Shown here piece by piece: positions 1-8,649 of a stretch of 44,440 nucleotides of DNA. The notes under the pieces are model-generated. The model was not told the origin of the DNA, made no database searches, and saw only the letters and a list, made by a program, of their open reading frames with translations. Location of the stretch: assembly GCA_905216195.1 (NCBI GenBank), contig CAJMSX010000028.1:1-44440 (forward strand). The letters run 5' to 3'. The stretch is from an uncultured bacterium (GTDB lineage Bacteria > Bacteroidota > Bacteroidia > Bacteroidales > Marinifilaceae). Positions within the stretch are counted from its first letter, which is position 1. Every line of letters starts with the position of its first letter. Made by a program: the position numbers and the translations under genes.

Positions 1-257
1 GGTTACAACAAGCCTTACACATTCGGAGCACGGAACCGAACCCGGAAGAAAAATTAATCGGCCGGCAAACGGAAAAAAGTGTCCGGGAGGCCCTCGACTC
101 CCTTCCGGAAAAACAACGGATCGCCTTTACCCTGAGTAAATACGATGAATTGCCGCAAAAAGAGATAGCTCGCATTCTAAAAACCACCGAAGGAGCCGTA
201 GAACAATTGTTACAGCGGGCTAAAATAAATCTTCAAAAAAAACTCACCCGCCCGTAG
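1..257 (+). CDS. ECF-type RNA polymerase sigma factor, C-terminal part (gene cut by window start)
   Basis: The open frame enters from the left edge (first full codon at position 3) and ends at TAG 255-257. The visible 84 residues hold a sigma region 4 helix-turn-helix: a LDSLPEKQR stretch, then LPQKEIARIL, then TTEGAVEQLLQRAK, which is the usual -35 recognition region of ECF sigma factors. Region 2 lies outside the window. The next two genes encode a one-span membrane protein and a periplasmic metal-sensor-like protein, so this factor probably serves an anti-sigma/sensor pair in the manner of CnrH. The family assignment is firm; the CnrH-like role is inferred from gene order only. Confidence 0.85.
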   Translation, partial: LQQALHIRSTEPNPEEKLIGRQTEKSVREALDSLPEKQRIAFTLSKYDELPQKEIARILKTTEGAVEQLLQRAKINLQKKLTRP

Positions 258-280
258 GATTTTTCTGGCGGACCAGTCTA

Positions 281-589
281 ATGGAATATAAACATCAGCC
301 GAATATGGAGAACAAATCGATTATTGAAACATTCATCGCCCGGGAAAAGACCTGGAAAGCCTCTCCTTTCCTGACCGAACGCATCATGTCGGCATTACCT
401 GCATCTGCCGGAAAGACGGCAGTGGTATGGATTCAAACGGCGGCCATAGCCGCCAGCATCGTCATCGCCCTGTGGACGGGCATACAGATCGGCAGGATTT
501 ATGACTCCCCCCTTCCTCCGGCTATCACCTGGAATATAGACGATACCCAAATTGAAAATCTGGTTTTATACGATAAGTTACATGAATGA
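281..589 (+). CDS. Small one-span membrane protein, probable anti-sigma factor (CnrY-like position)
   Basis: This 102-residue protein has a polar N-terminal part of about 45 residues, one hydrophobic segment at about 48-70 (AAIAASIVIALW region), and a short tail of about 30 residues. That fits a cytoplasmic sigma-binding segment anchored in the inner membrane. It starts 24 nt after the sigma factor stop codon and overlaps the next gene by 8 nt (ATGAATGA), which implies translational coupling. A second ATG at 305 would also fit. I do not recognise a family by sequence. The anti-sigma role is inferred from size, topology and position between a sigma factor and a metal-sensor-like protein, as in the cnrYXH arrangement. 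Confidence 0.6.
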   Translation: MEYKHQPNMENKSIIETFIAREKTWKASPFLTERIMSALPASAGKTAVVWIQTAAIAASIVIALWTGIQIGRIYDSPLPPAITWNIDDTQIENLVLYDKLHE

Positions 590-1124
590 AGTAGTAAAAA
601 AATATTGGAAAAACTGGCTCATTCTTTTGTTGGCGTTGATGAACCTTTCTACTTTGGCAACCATTCTTTATGGCAGACACTGTAACGAAAGGCCGGAAAT
701 CATTGTGGCCGGGGAGAAAGCACCTCCTGTGAATGCTCCGTGTTTCAGGGAGAAACTGGGATTGACTCCGGTCCAGGAGGCAGATTTTAAAAAGATAAAT
801 CAGGCTTTCCGGGAAAAAATATGCGTCATCATTACCCGCTTGAATCAGGAAAAAAACAATATGTTCGGAGCATTACAACTTTCCCAACCGGATACGGTAC
901 AACTCCGACAAATGGCCCGGTCTATCGGTAACCTGCATTATCAGTTGAAAGAAGAAACCGTTCGTTTCTATTTGGCGGTCAAATCCCTGTGTAATCCGGA
1001 GCAACAGCAGATATTAAAAGAATATTTTACTCCTTTGTTCCAACATCCTGATTGTCCGGACCCTTCGGACTGCGAAAAACACGACTGTCCGGACTCCCCC
1101 TCATCGGAAATTTTTAAACCTTAA
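582..1124 (+). CDS. Periplasmic heavy-metal-sensor-type protein (CnrX/Spy-like), membrane anchored
   Basis: From the ATG at 582 the protein has 180 residues. An upstream TTG at 552 is possible, but the ATG overlaps the previous stop codon in the usual coupled way. Residues 11-30 form a membrane anchor or signal anchor. Residues about 55-155 are helical with an LTPVQEADFKKIN motif, which matches the LTxxQ-containing Spy/CpxP/CnrX fold (metal_resist family). The C-terminal tail is unusual: H155, C158, C164, H167 and C169 lie in 15 residues, and C34, H33 and C54 lie near the anchor, giving possible metal ligands. Together with the preceding sigma and anchor genes it would sense a periplasmic metal or envelope signal. 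The ligand is unknown. Confidence 0.72.
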   Translation: MNEVVKKYWKNWLILLLALMNLSTLATILYGRHCNERPEIIVAGEKAPPVNAPCFREKLGLTPVQEADFKKINQAFREKICVIITRLNQEKNNMFGALQLSQPDTVQLRQMARSIGNLHYQLKEETVRFYLAVKSLCNPEQQQILKEYFTPLFQHPDCPDPSDCEKHDCPDSPSSEIFKP

Positions 1125-1153
1125 TCTATAGTAACCATTTAAAATGTAATTGT

Positions 1154-1438
1154 ATGAAAATGAAAATCTTGTTAATGACTCTGGCTCTGGTATTCACCAT
1201 CAGTATCGCATCCGCTCAAAGTAATAAAACGACGAAAGACGGGAAAAAAGAGTGTAAGAAAGAGTGTGTAGACAAAAAAACCTGTTGCAAGAAAAACGAG
1301 GCGAAAAAAGGTGAACGCAAGGGAGAATGTACACAATCGAAAAAGAAAGACGGCAAATGCTGCAAAGAAACAAAAAAAGGAGAATGTCAGAAAGGTGAAA
1401 AAAAGTGCTGTAAAGAAAAGAAAGCCGATAAAAAATAA
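1154..1438 (+). CDS. Secreted Cys/Lys-rich small protein, function unknown
   Basis: This 94-residue protein has a clear signal peptide (hydrophobic residues 4-19, likely cut after SIASA-Q). The mature part is about one third lysine with ten cysteines in CC, EC and ECxxEC patterns, repeated as KCCKE and GEC units, with almost no hydrophobic residues. No known domain is recognisable. The gene lies 29 nt after the metal-sensor-like gene and is followed at once by a terminator, so it is probably the last gene of the operon. The cysteine pattern suggests binding of metal ions or redox chemistry in the periplasm. That is inference, but it agrees with a sensor gene that also carries a Cys/His tail. 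Confidence 0.7.
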   Translation: MKMKILLMTLALVFTISIASAQSNKTTKDGKKECKKECVDKKTCCKKNEAKKGERKGECTQSKKKDGKCCKETKKGECQKGEKKCCKEKKADKK

Positions 1439-1443
1439 CGGTA

Positions 1444-1467
1444 AAGCCTGCTCAAGCAGGCTTTTTT
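1444..1467 (+). terminator. Rho-independent terminator of the sigma/sensor operon
   Basis: An 8-bp perfect stem (AAGCCTGC / GCAGGCTT) closes on a TCAA loop and runs into six T residues at 1462-1467. It starts six nt after the stop codon of the Cys/Lys-rich gene. Confidence 0.9.
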
Positions 1468-1845
1468 CATTTGATCTCCTCCGGCAAAACGTGAAACTTT
1501 TACTTTCAAGGACCGATTTCCTTCCTTTTTTTGTCACAAAATACCTTTTCCCGCCACATACTGTTAACGTTATCCTTAAACTTATAAAGTATGCATGCCG
1601 CAGTTCAAGCTGTCAACCGGACAGCCCTTCTGTTTGCAAACAATCGGGGAAGCCACTTAGCAGGCAAAAGTCTATTCTGATGAACACGATAGAGAAACCA
1701 GAAATGTCTGGTTGAAAAGCCGGAACGATAGTTACCGGGGGATAAAACAAACCGGAGGACTGCTCTATCGCCCTTAGGCACTCTCTGTCGGCTTGCTTAT
1801 AAACGGATGATTCCGGGAAATGAGCGGCGGAATAAATCGCTTTTT
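1468..1845. other. Intergenic region between convergent units, no gene recognised
   Basis: The stretch separates the + strand operon from the convergent hybrid kinase. It holds a 7-bp hairpin at 1696-1713 (AACCAGA / TCTGGTT, loop AATG) without a clear T run. I see no convincing coding frame, tRNA or known RNA. Confidence 0.5.
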
Positions 1846-4632
1846 TTAAGCGGTTTCTTTCGGTCTCCAGTCGGGACCTCCCGTAAAAAAATCACCGATA
1901 ACGGCTAATAAACGAGCAGGAATAATGGGTTTGGTAATAAAACCGCTACATCCGGCATCCACAGCTTCCTGTTTATCGGTCTCAAATGCATATGCTGTCT
2001 GCATAATTACCGGCAATGTTTTATGCTTTTTACGTATTTCCTTTAAAGCTTCCAAACCGTTCATTTCAGGCATCTTTACATCCATTAACACCAAGTCGAT
2101 CTTTTTTTCATTTACCGCCTGGACAGCATCCTTTCCGTTGGTCACCCAAATCAGTTCATACCGGCGCTGAAGCAATGTTTTGATCAGTTTATAATTACTT
2201 TCCGTATCTTCTGCCACTAAAATAGTAGGCCGCACGGTCTCTTTTTCCGTTATTTTTTCCTTCTTGCCGGAAACGGATATCCGTTCTTTTTCCGGGGAAA
2301 CGCTATGCTGCGTCCGGTCCGGACCGGGAAGAACCAAAGTAAAACGGCTTCCTTTTCCTTCTTCCGATTTCAACATAATTTCACCCCCCAATTTTTCAGC
2401 TATTCCTTTGCAGATCGATAATCCCAGTCCGGTTCCTTGTACAAACTCATCCCGTTTGTAAAAACGTTCAAAAACCATTTTTTGTTCATTGGCGGGAATG
2501 CCTTTTCCGGTATCTTCCACAAAAATCAAAACCTTTTCCCGGGCAGCATCCCACTCATAACCGATCCGGATATAACCGACTTTGGTGAATTTTACCGCAT
2601 TATTGATAAAATTGGTAATGATCTGATTGACCCGGTATTTATCCGTAAGAATCGTCAACGAGGCTTCTCCCCATTTTTTTTGGAAGGAAACCTGCTCAGG
2701 CATCATCAGCTGAAAAGTAGCGTAAATCTCCTCTAAAAATTCGTTAAGGGAACAAGGTTCAAATTGAAAACTCATACTACCCGATTCGATCCGGGAAATT
2801 TCCAGAATATCGTTGATCAATTTCAGAAGAAGTTCACAGTTTTTATTGATGATATTGATAAAATCCCGTCTTTCTTCGCGGGTTTGTGTTTCTTCTTCGA
2901 TTAATAAATTGGTAAAACCGATAATGGCATTTAAAGGCGTACGGATTTCATGGCTCATATTCGCCAAAAAAGATTGTTTTAATTCTGCTTTGGCAGCCAG
3001 GTCCCTGGCTTCCGTAAGGGACTGTTCCCGGTCTTTATATCCCTGAATATTTAAAATTAATCCGATCACGGAATAGGCGGCTGAAGACATACCGCTTAGC
3101 CGCATATACCGGAACTCATACCATACATAGCCTTTCCCGTTGAAATCGCAACGGCACGCCACAATCGTCTTCTGACAAGCACCATCCGCTACCTGACGGA
3201 ATTGTTCCTCACATTTTTGATAATCCTCGGGATGCGTAAAGTCAGACAATTGCTGCAAAGTGTAAACCCGGGGCGGAAAACCCAAATTTTCAAAAAATTC
3301 TTTGTCAAACACAAAACAATCCCGTTGCTGATCGTATTTCCATGCAAAAATATCGCTGCCTTCCAGAGCCAGAGACAAAAATTCCTTTTCTTTTCGTAAA
3401 TTATCGCGTGCTTCCCGCTTCTGTCTCGCTTCCCTAAAGTACAGATAGGAAAGATAAAAAATCAAGGAAAGGATAAAAAGGGAAAATAAAGCGGCAAGTA
3501 AAATAATCAATCCCCGATGGCTGATGTAGTACGGTATGTTCACAATCTCATAGTTCGCCGGAATCTTTTCAACCGGAATATGCCAGCGTTCAATCTCATG
3601 CCAGTCGACAACATGTTTCTTTTCGCTTTTTCGGAGAGGAAGCGAACTGATAGATGCCCCCCTCAATAATCGAATTACATAATCCGCCGCTTCATTTACC
3701 TGGATATCCAAGGTTGTGATATAACCGCCCAACACTCCTTGATTGTATGAGAAACTCTCGTTAATAACCGTAAAGGTGGGAATCGTGGCCATCTTTCCGA
3801 TCCGAATCGCCGTAAAATCATATTTCGTCTGCACAAACACACAATATTTAACCACTCCGCTAATCGCCCACAACACATCATTCCCCCGGTTATCGCGTAA
3901 ATTGGTAAAAAAGAACTGTGTGGTCTCCGGAATTTCCACCTCTTGACCGGGTACTCTTTTTACGTCATAAAGCAAATGTTCGCTGACTGTATCCCGTCCG
4001 GCCAGATATTTGTTCAGCCGACGAGCCAGATGAATATCCCTGGCCTTCAACTGTTCCGACAATTCGCGGGTCACCTGCCGCCCCAAATAGGTATTATCGT
4101 AAAAGAAACGAATCCGGATTTTTCCCAGCAACGTCTCTATCATATTGACCGTCTCGAGGTAGTCCGGCTCATCCCAGAAACCGGTTACATTATCATATTG
4201 TTTCAATACGCTCCAATTGGGAAAATTAACTCCGGAAAAAACAACCGGAATTTGGTGAGGCAAGGGATGACCACAAGCTAAAGTAGAATAGGTAGCCTGA
4301 TCTTCATTCACCAGTATTAGGTCCGGATGCCAATCCGCTATCGTATCCAGAAAAGCGTACATCCGTTGTTTTTCAGGCTCCTCCTGATATTGCTCGCAAT
4401 CTAAATAAAAGTAACGGACATCGACCGCCACATTCTCCGCCCGGAAACGTTCCGACAACAAAGCATTGAAATCCGGATAGGCGACATACTCCTCGTCATA
4501 GGAATGGATAACCACGACCTTGTAGACCGGGTCCTTCCCCCAAACCGTATATACCGGCAACAGGAAAAAAACAAGCACTCCCACAACCGATATTTTCGGA
4601 AATGGTATATTACACCTATATTTCATAAACAC
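1846..4632 (-). CDS. Hybrid sensor histidine kinase with receiver domain and PBP-like periplasmic sensor
   Basis: This 928-residue protein has an N-terminal signal anchor (about 12-32) and then a periplasmic region (about 35-360) that reads like an ABC-transporter substrate-binding (ABC_sub_bind) fold, with VVVIHSYDEEY and PDLILVNEDQ stretches. It continues with a membrane span (about 374-398), a PAS-like domain (about 415-535), a HisKA domain with phospho-acceptor H561 in SHEIRTPLNAI, and an HATPase domain with N, G1 (DTGKGI) and G2 (GTGLGLSI) boxes. The C-terminal receiver (about 803-915) has D809, phospho-acceptor D851 and K901. There is no DNA-binding output domain, so it needs a partner or a phosphorelay. 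ATG at 4632 or 4626 could be the start. It stands alone, transcribed towards the left operon. Confidence 0.92.
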   Translation of the reverse strand: MFMKYRCNIPFPKISVVGVLVFFLLPVYTVWGKDPVYKVVVIHSYDEEYVAYPDFNALLSERFRAENVAVDVRYFYLDCEQYQEEPEKQRMYAFLDTIADWHPDLILVNEDQATYSTLACGHPLPHQIPVVFSGVNFPNWSVLKQYDNVTGFWDEPDYLETVNMIETLLGKIRIRFFYDNTYLGRQVTRELSEQLKARDIHLARRLNKYLAGRDTVSEHLLYDVKRVPGQEVEIPETTQFFFTNLRDNRGNDVLWAISGVVKYCVFVQTKYDFTAIRIGKMATIPTFTVINESFSYNQGVLGGYITTLDIQVNEAADYVIRLLRGASISSLPLRKSEKKHVVDWHEIERWHIPVEKIPANYEIVNIPYYISHRGLIILLAALFSLFILSLIFYLSYLYFREARQKREARDNLRKEKEFLSLALEGSDIFAWKYDQQRDCFVFDKEFFENLGFPPRVYTLQQLSDFTHPEDYQKCEEQFRQVADGACQKTIVACRCDFNGKGYVWYEFRYMRLSGMSSAAYSVIGLILNIQGYKDREQSLTEARDLAAKAELKQSFLANMSHEIRTPLNAIIGFTNLLIEEETQTREERRDFINIINKNCELLLKLINDILEISRIESGSMSFQFEPCSLNEFLEEIYATFQLMMPEQVSFQKKWGEASLTILTDKYRVNQIITNFINNAVKFTKVGYIRIGYEWDAAREKVLIFVEDTGKGIPANEQKMVFERFYKRDEFVQGTGLGLSICKGIAEKLGGEIMLKSEEGKGSRFTLVLPGPDRTQHSVSPEKERISVSGKKEKITEKETVRPTILVAEDTESNYKLIKTLLQRRYELIWVTNGKDAVQAVNEKKIDLVLMDVKMPEMNGLEALKEIRKKHKTLPVIMQTAYAFETDKQEAVDAGCSGFITKPIIPARLLAVIGDFFTGGPDWRPKETA

Positions 4633-4731
4633 TTACCTAAACCGAGGTATTCTTTCTTCCCTTTGGTAACCCCTCCGGAAATCATGCGGATTTTTTAAAG
4701 ATGAAAATTTCAATCTATAAAAAAATTATCA

Positions 4732-4739
4732 CAAAAATA
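4732..4739 (-). promoter_or_regulatory. Possible -7 element for the hybrid kinase gene
   Basis: On the - strand the bases read TATTTTTG, a match to the Bacteroidetes TAnnTTTG element, about 100 nt before the kinase ATG in a very AT-rich stretch. No good -33 TTG partner is seen at the expected distance, so the call is weak. Confidence 0.3.
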
Positions 4740-4849
4740 ACAATTTTATATATATGCATCTCTTTTACCCACTCTTTTTAAGAAATATCCGACAACATCG
4801 CTTTCCTCCGCCAAACGTTTTCAAAAATAATTCGGGGAATGTGGTATTG

Positions 4850-4877
4850 TTAACCGGTTTCCGGTAATTCCGGTTAA
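4850..4877. other. Hairpin downstream of the MarC gene
   Basis: A perfect 8-bp inverted repeat (TTAACCGG / CCGGTTAA) with a 12-nt spacer lies 36 nt past the MarC stop codon. It has no T run on either strand, so it is an unproven terminator or a protein-binding dyad. Confidence 0.35.
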
Positions 4878-4912
4878 AACAGGAAAACGGCCGGTAGGTT
4901 TGGAGCGCTTTT

Positions 4913-5551
4913 TCACATCGATTTCAGGATATCAATCACTATCGGTTTTAAACCGCTGAAAAAAAACTCTACGGCAATTACCATGACTATCAGTCCCATC
5001 AGCCGCATCATCACGCTATTCCCGGTTTCTCCCAGCAATTTAATAATACGGGAAGAACTGCGTAAAATGAGGTAGACCAGCGCTATGACAGCCACCACTC
5101 CGGCTACCATCATGATTTTCATATTCAAATCCGTTGCCCGGTTCCACATGACTATAGCGTTGGTAATGGCCCCCGGACCGCATAACATAGGAATGGACAA
5201 GGGAGTAATGGAAATATCATTTACATATTTCCTAACCTCGGATTCCTTCACCTTGGTCTTTACCAGCCGCGCCTGAAGCATATCCATACCCATAATCAGA
5301 AAAATGATACCTCCCACAATTCTCAAACTATTGATCGAAATACCGAAAAAACGAAACAATAAATCACCGGAAATAGCAAACAACATAATAATCAGAAAAG
5401 AGACTAAAGAAGCCTTTCGGGCAACTTTCTTCCGTTCATTTTCATCCAATTCCATCGTCATCGTCATAAAAACAGGCATAGCCCCCAAAGGATTGATCAA
5501 CGTAAAAAAGGATGTAAAACACAGCAACCCGAAAGTAAACAGTTCATTCAT
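4913..5551 (-). CDS. MarC-family integral membrane protein
   Basis: From the ATG at 5551 this is a 212-residue protein with about six hydrophobic spans. It carries MarC/YchE family features: an early NPLGAMPVF motif in the first span pair and a second re-entrant-like motif near SIPMLCGPGAIT. The frame is open further upstream to 5623, but that longer start overlaps the -7 promoter element at 5621-5628, and 212 residues is the normal family length, so 5551 is chosen. MarC proteins are inner-membrane proteins of uncertain function; the old link to multiple antibiotic resistance is not supported. It is monocistronic by its own promoter. Confidence 0.9.
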   Translation of the reverse strand: MNELFTFGLLCFTSFFTLINPLGAMPVFMTMTMELDENERKKVARKASLVSFLIIMLFAISGDLLFRFFGISINSLRIVGGIIFLIMGMDMLQARLVKTKVKESEVRKYVNDISITPLSIPMLCGPGAITNAIVMWNRATDLNMKIMMVAGVVAVIALVYLILRSSSRIIKLLGETGNSVMMRLMGLIVMVIAVEFFFSGLKPIVIDILKSM

Positions 5552-5620
5552 AGTATAAACAGGATTAAAGAAGAACCTAAAGCATACCCTCTGGTTCCGT
5601 CTCCCTTTTAGTAGGTCGCT

Positions 5621-5650
5621 CAAAGGTAACTATTTTCCTTCAATTTTCAA
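5621..5650 (-). promoter_or_regulatory. Housekeeping-type promoter of the MarC gene
   Basis: Read on the - strand: TTG (5650-5648), 19 bp, then TACCTTTG (5628-5621). This fits the Bacteroidetes sigma-ABfr pattern TTG-N19-TAnnTTTG. Transcription would start near 5614, about 60 nt before the ATG at 5551. Confidence 0.7.
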
Positions 5651-5887
5651 TTCCTTCGCCCTCTCCCCTGGCAAAAGTCCCGAGACTAGTACTCATCCTC
5701 TATATCGATAGCTTTCACATCCTGGAATTTTCTTAGGGCTAAACCTTCTTGAAATTTATACTACATAATTAACCCTCCCCGAAACACCAATTTCCCCCGG
5801 TAAACCGCATCCTATTATACTTTCAGGCGAATATATAAAAAATCTGCTGTAAAAATGAGGAAATATACCATTAGAACAGACTTTTGT

Positions 5888-8227
5888 TTATTCGTTTTTC
5901 AAAACTTCTGCCGGATTTACATTTGCGGCCCGCCAGGTCTGATAACTGACGGTGATCAGGGCCACTAAAACAGCCAAAAAACCGGTGAGAACAAAAATCC
6001 ACCCACTCAAAGAGGCTTTCAGTACAAAACTTTCCTGCCAACGCCAGATAAACATACAGGCCAGCGGGCAGGCCAAGCAGAAAGCCGTCAGGACCCACAA
6101 CAAAAAATCGCGGTTCAGCAAAGCCAGTAATTCCATCAAAGTAGCTCCGTTTATTTTACGGATTCCCATCTCCTTTATCCGGCGTCCGGTCGCATAATAC
6201 GACATATTGAACAATCCCGATACACTGATCAGCAAGGTCAGCCACATCATCCACAGAAGCATTTGGGAAAAATTTATCTCTTTCTGATAAAGGGCTTTAT
6301 AATCCGTATCCAGAAAACCGAACTGAAAGGGAAGGGAAGCGACTTGTTCGCTCCAGGCTTTCTTTACGGCCCCGATCGCTTCCTGTAAATCTCCCTGCGC
6401 CTTTATGAGAACGACATTATTGGCCGCAGGGTCCAGCTGCATATACACCTGGGGATCTACCGGACGATACAACGCTTTGGTATGAGCGTCTTTCACCACC
6501 CCTTTTACCACATATTCCTTCCCCAACATTTCAAAACGGGCCTCTACAGGCTCTTTCAGATCCAGCAGGCGGGCAGCGGTCTCGTTGATCACACAATAAT
6601 GATCCGCTCCGCCGAATTCCGGGGAAAAAGGATTCTCTCCTTCCAGCCATTGCATATTCATCAGGCTGAAATAATTTTCCCGAATCCGGCAAATCTCAGC
6701 CATAAAATCATATTCATTCGGAGAACCCGGTTTGCGTACCGGCCAACCTTGTACCCATTGTTGAGGCAAACTGTTTTTTAACGTCACATCCCGAATCGAA
6801 GGGTTTCGCATTAACTCCTCCCGCACCTGCTCATAATTCCGGGCAAAACCGTCTTTCGCTTCCACATACATCACGTTCTCTTTGTCGAAACCCAAATCGC
6901 CCGACACCATATAATGGATCTGCCGTTGAATGAAAAATACGGATAAAAGAAAAGCCAAAGCTATCGTAAACTGAGCCACTAACAAACTCTTCTGCAAAAA
7001 AGACAAATGAGTGCCCTTAAACTTTCCCGTTAAGGTCTGCACCGTATTGAAACGCGTGATATAAAAAGCCGGGAAAGTTCCCGCTACGAATACCGTAAAT
7101 ACCAATAAAAAGGCTAAAAACAGGTATAAGACGGGCGACAAAAGATCGATCACGAGATTTTCCCCGGTCAGTTGATTAAAAACGGGTAGCAACGCATGCA
7201 CCAACACAAACGCTACCGCCACAGCTATACATACGTAGTAAAAGGTCTCGGCATAAAATCCCGCGATGAGATTTTTCTTCCCGGCCCCATGCGTTTTTCT
7301 TATTCCCACCGAACGGGCCCGCAGAAAGGAAGTGGAAATGAAAAGACTGGTAAAATTAATACAGGAAATCAATAAAACCAACAAAGCGGTGAGACCGAAG
7401 GCCAGAATAAAATTCCGGTTTCCTTTCTCTCCGTTAAAACCGATTTCAAAATGCACCTCTTTCAAAGGCTGTAAAGTATGACGCGCCTGGGATTCTTTCA
7501 GAAAAGACATACGCGACCACCCGATCCGGGTCAACTGTTCATTCAACTTCGGAAGATCCGCTCCCGGCCTCAGCATTAAATAGGTGACATATTGATCCAT
7601 TCCTCCCCAGGAAGTCTGTTTCCATTCCCCGTAAGGAGGGATAACGATATTAGCCTTCAAATGAGAATTCGAAGGCATATCCTCCATTACTCCACTCACC
7701 TTCCAGTCCCGCCCGTCATACCGGATCAGTTTTCCCACAGCATCTCCGCCCGGGAAAAGGCGAATGGCGGTCGATCTATCGATAACCATATCCCCTTCGG
7801 AGGCTAAAACTCAAGAAACATCTCCCTCTTTTAACGAAAACGTAAAAAAATCAAAGAAGTTTTTATCCGCTATAAAAATACGATTTTTAGGATAGGTCAC
7901 TTGGTCTATGCTTATTTCCTGATTCAACAGAGGCACTACCCGACACATTTTTTCGACCTCGGGAATTTCCGCTTGGGCTATTTCTCCGAACGGACGAAAG
8001 ACACTTCCCCCCACAGATTCCTTATTATCCCAATAAAAATGCTTTAACAAACGGTACATCCGGTCGCCGTCCTTGTGAAATTTATCGAAATTCAACTCAT
8101 TGATTACCCATAGTCCCGCCAGAATAGCAATCGCCATGCCCAGGCTCAAACCGGCAATATTCATAAAAGTCACCACTTTCTGTTTTCGAATATTCCGTAA
8201 AAAAATTTTTAAACGATTTAATTTCAT
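5888..8227 (-). pseudogene. P15: FtsX/MacB-type ABC permease interrupted by one in-frame TGA
   Basis: The frame from ATG 8227 runs 138 residues (MKLNRLKIFLRNIRKQK start, span 1 at about 18-41) to TGA 7813-7811, then continues in the same frame to the stop at 5888. Read through, it has 779 codons before the stop, exactly the length of P7, and aligns with P7 without a gap across the stop (P7 residue 139, Lys). No frameshift is involved; a change of CGA to TGA would explain it. The remainder has all expected parts: periplasmic domain 1, coupling motif RSVGIRKTHGAG, periplasmic domain 2, and KEMGIRKINGA before the last spans. It ends in NPAEVLKNE. The gene has its own sigma-54 promoter and enhancer pair. 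A sequencing error cannot be excluded. Confidence 0.8.
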
Positions 8228-8334
8228 GATTTCCGAATCTAGGTACTCCGTTTGTTGTTCTGGGCTCTCTTTTGCGCTGCCGCTCTTCCCTCCAGGTCCG
8301 GTTTTTGGAATTCTCTTTCCTCTTTGGAATTTTC

Positions 8335-8350
8335 AACAATATATATGCCA
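8335..8350 (-). promoter_or_regulatory. Sigma-54 type promoter of P15
   Basis: The - strand reads TGGCATATATATTGTT, a good match to the -24/-12 consensus TGGCACrN4TTGCW with correct GG-to-TG spacing. The leader to ATG 8227 would be about 95 nt. Confidence 0.75.
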
Positions 8351-8403
8351 TTTTAATATGACAGTGAATATCATTGAAATACAGATTTATCACCTCTCCA
8401 GAA

Positions 8404-8442
8404 TGTCTAATTAATAGACAACATCTGTCTAAAAAATACACA
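8404..8442. promoter_or_regulatory. Paired 17-bp enhancer-type dyads upstream of P15
   Basis: Two sites: TGTCTAATTAATAGACA (8404-8420) and TGTCTAAAAAATACACA (8426-8442). They match the TGTCTAAnnnTTAGACA dyad found before seven other units. Starts are 22 bp apart here rather than 21, and the proximal site lies 53 bp from the -24 edge. Confidence 0.75.
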
Positions 8443-8527
8443 CCACCGCCTTGCTTACCGGTAAGCAACCTTTTCCTCTCCCGCCCGGAAGGAAAACTCC
8501 GGCCCGAAAGAGAGGGCGTCGGTCATC

Positions 8528-8564
8528 AAAAAAGCCCCGCAACCAGTGGTTACAGGGCTTTTTT
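8528..8564 (-). terminator. Rho-independent terminator after the M28 peptidase
   Basis: Arms AAAAAAGCCC (8528-8537) and GGGCTTTTTT (8555-8564) pair perfectly, with an inner AACC/GGTT pairing. On the - strand the stem is followed by a T run, and it lies about 85 nt past the peptidase stop codon. The symmetric A/T tails could also stop + strand transcription. Confidence 0.85.
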
Positions 8565-8649
8565 TACTTCAAACGGGCCGGACAATGCATACCGAACAAC
8601 AGGTGACAGGAAACGAAAGGTCGCCGGTCCGCCGGGTTGACTTCCGTCC

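Noticed and set aside
1590..1845. Possible tRNA or structured RNA downstream of the left operon
   Set aside because: Only one short hairpin is present; no cloverleaf, anticodon arm or known riboswitch pattern could be drawn.
5552..5623. Longer N-terminus for the MarC protein starting at 5623
   Set aside because: It overlaps the -7 promoter element and exceeds the usual family length.
7790..7813. Frameshift as cause of the split P15
   Set aside because: Both parts are in the same frame; only the TGA codon interrupts it.
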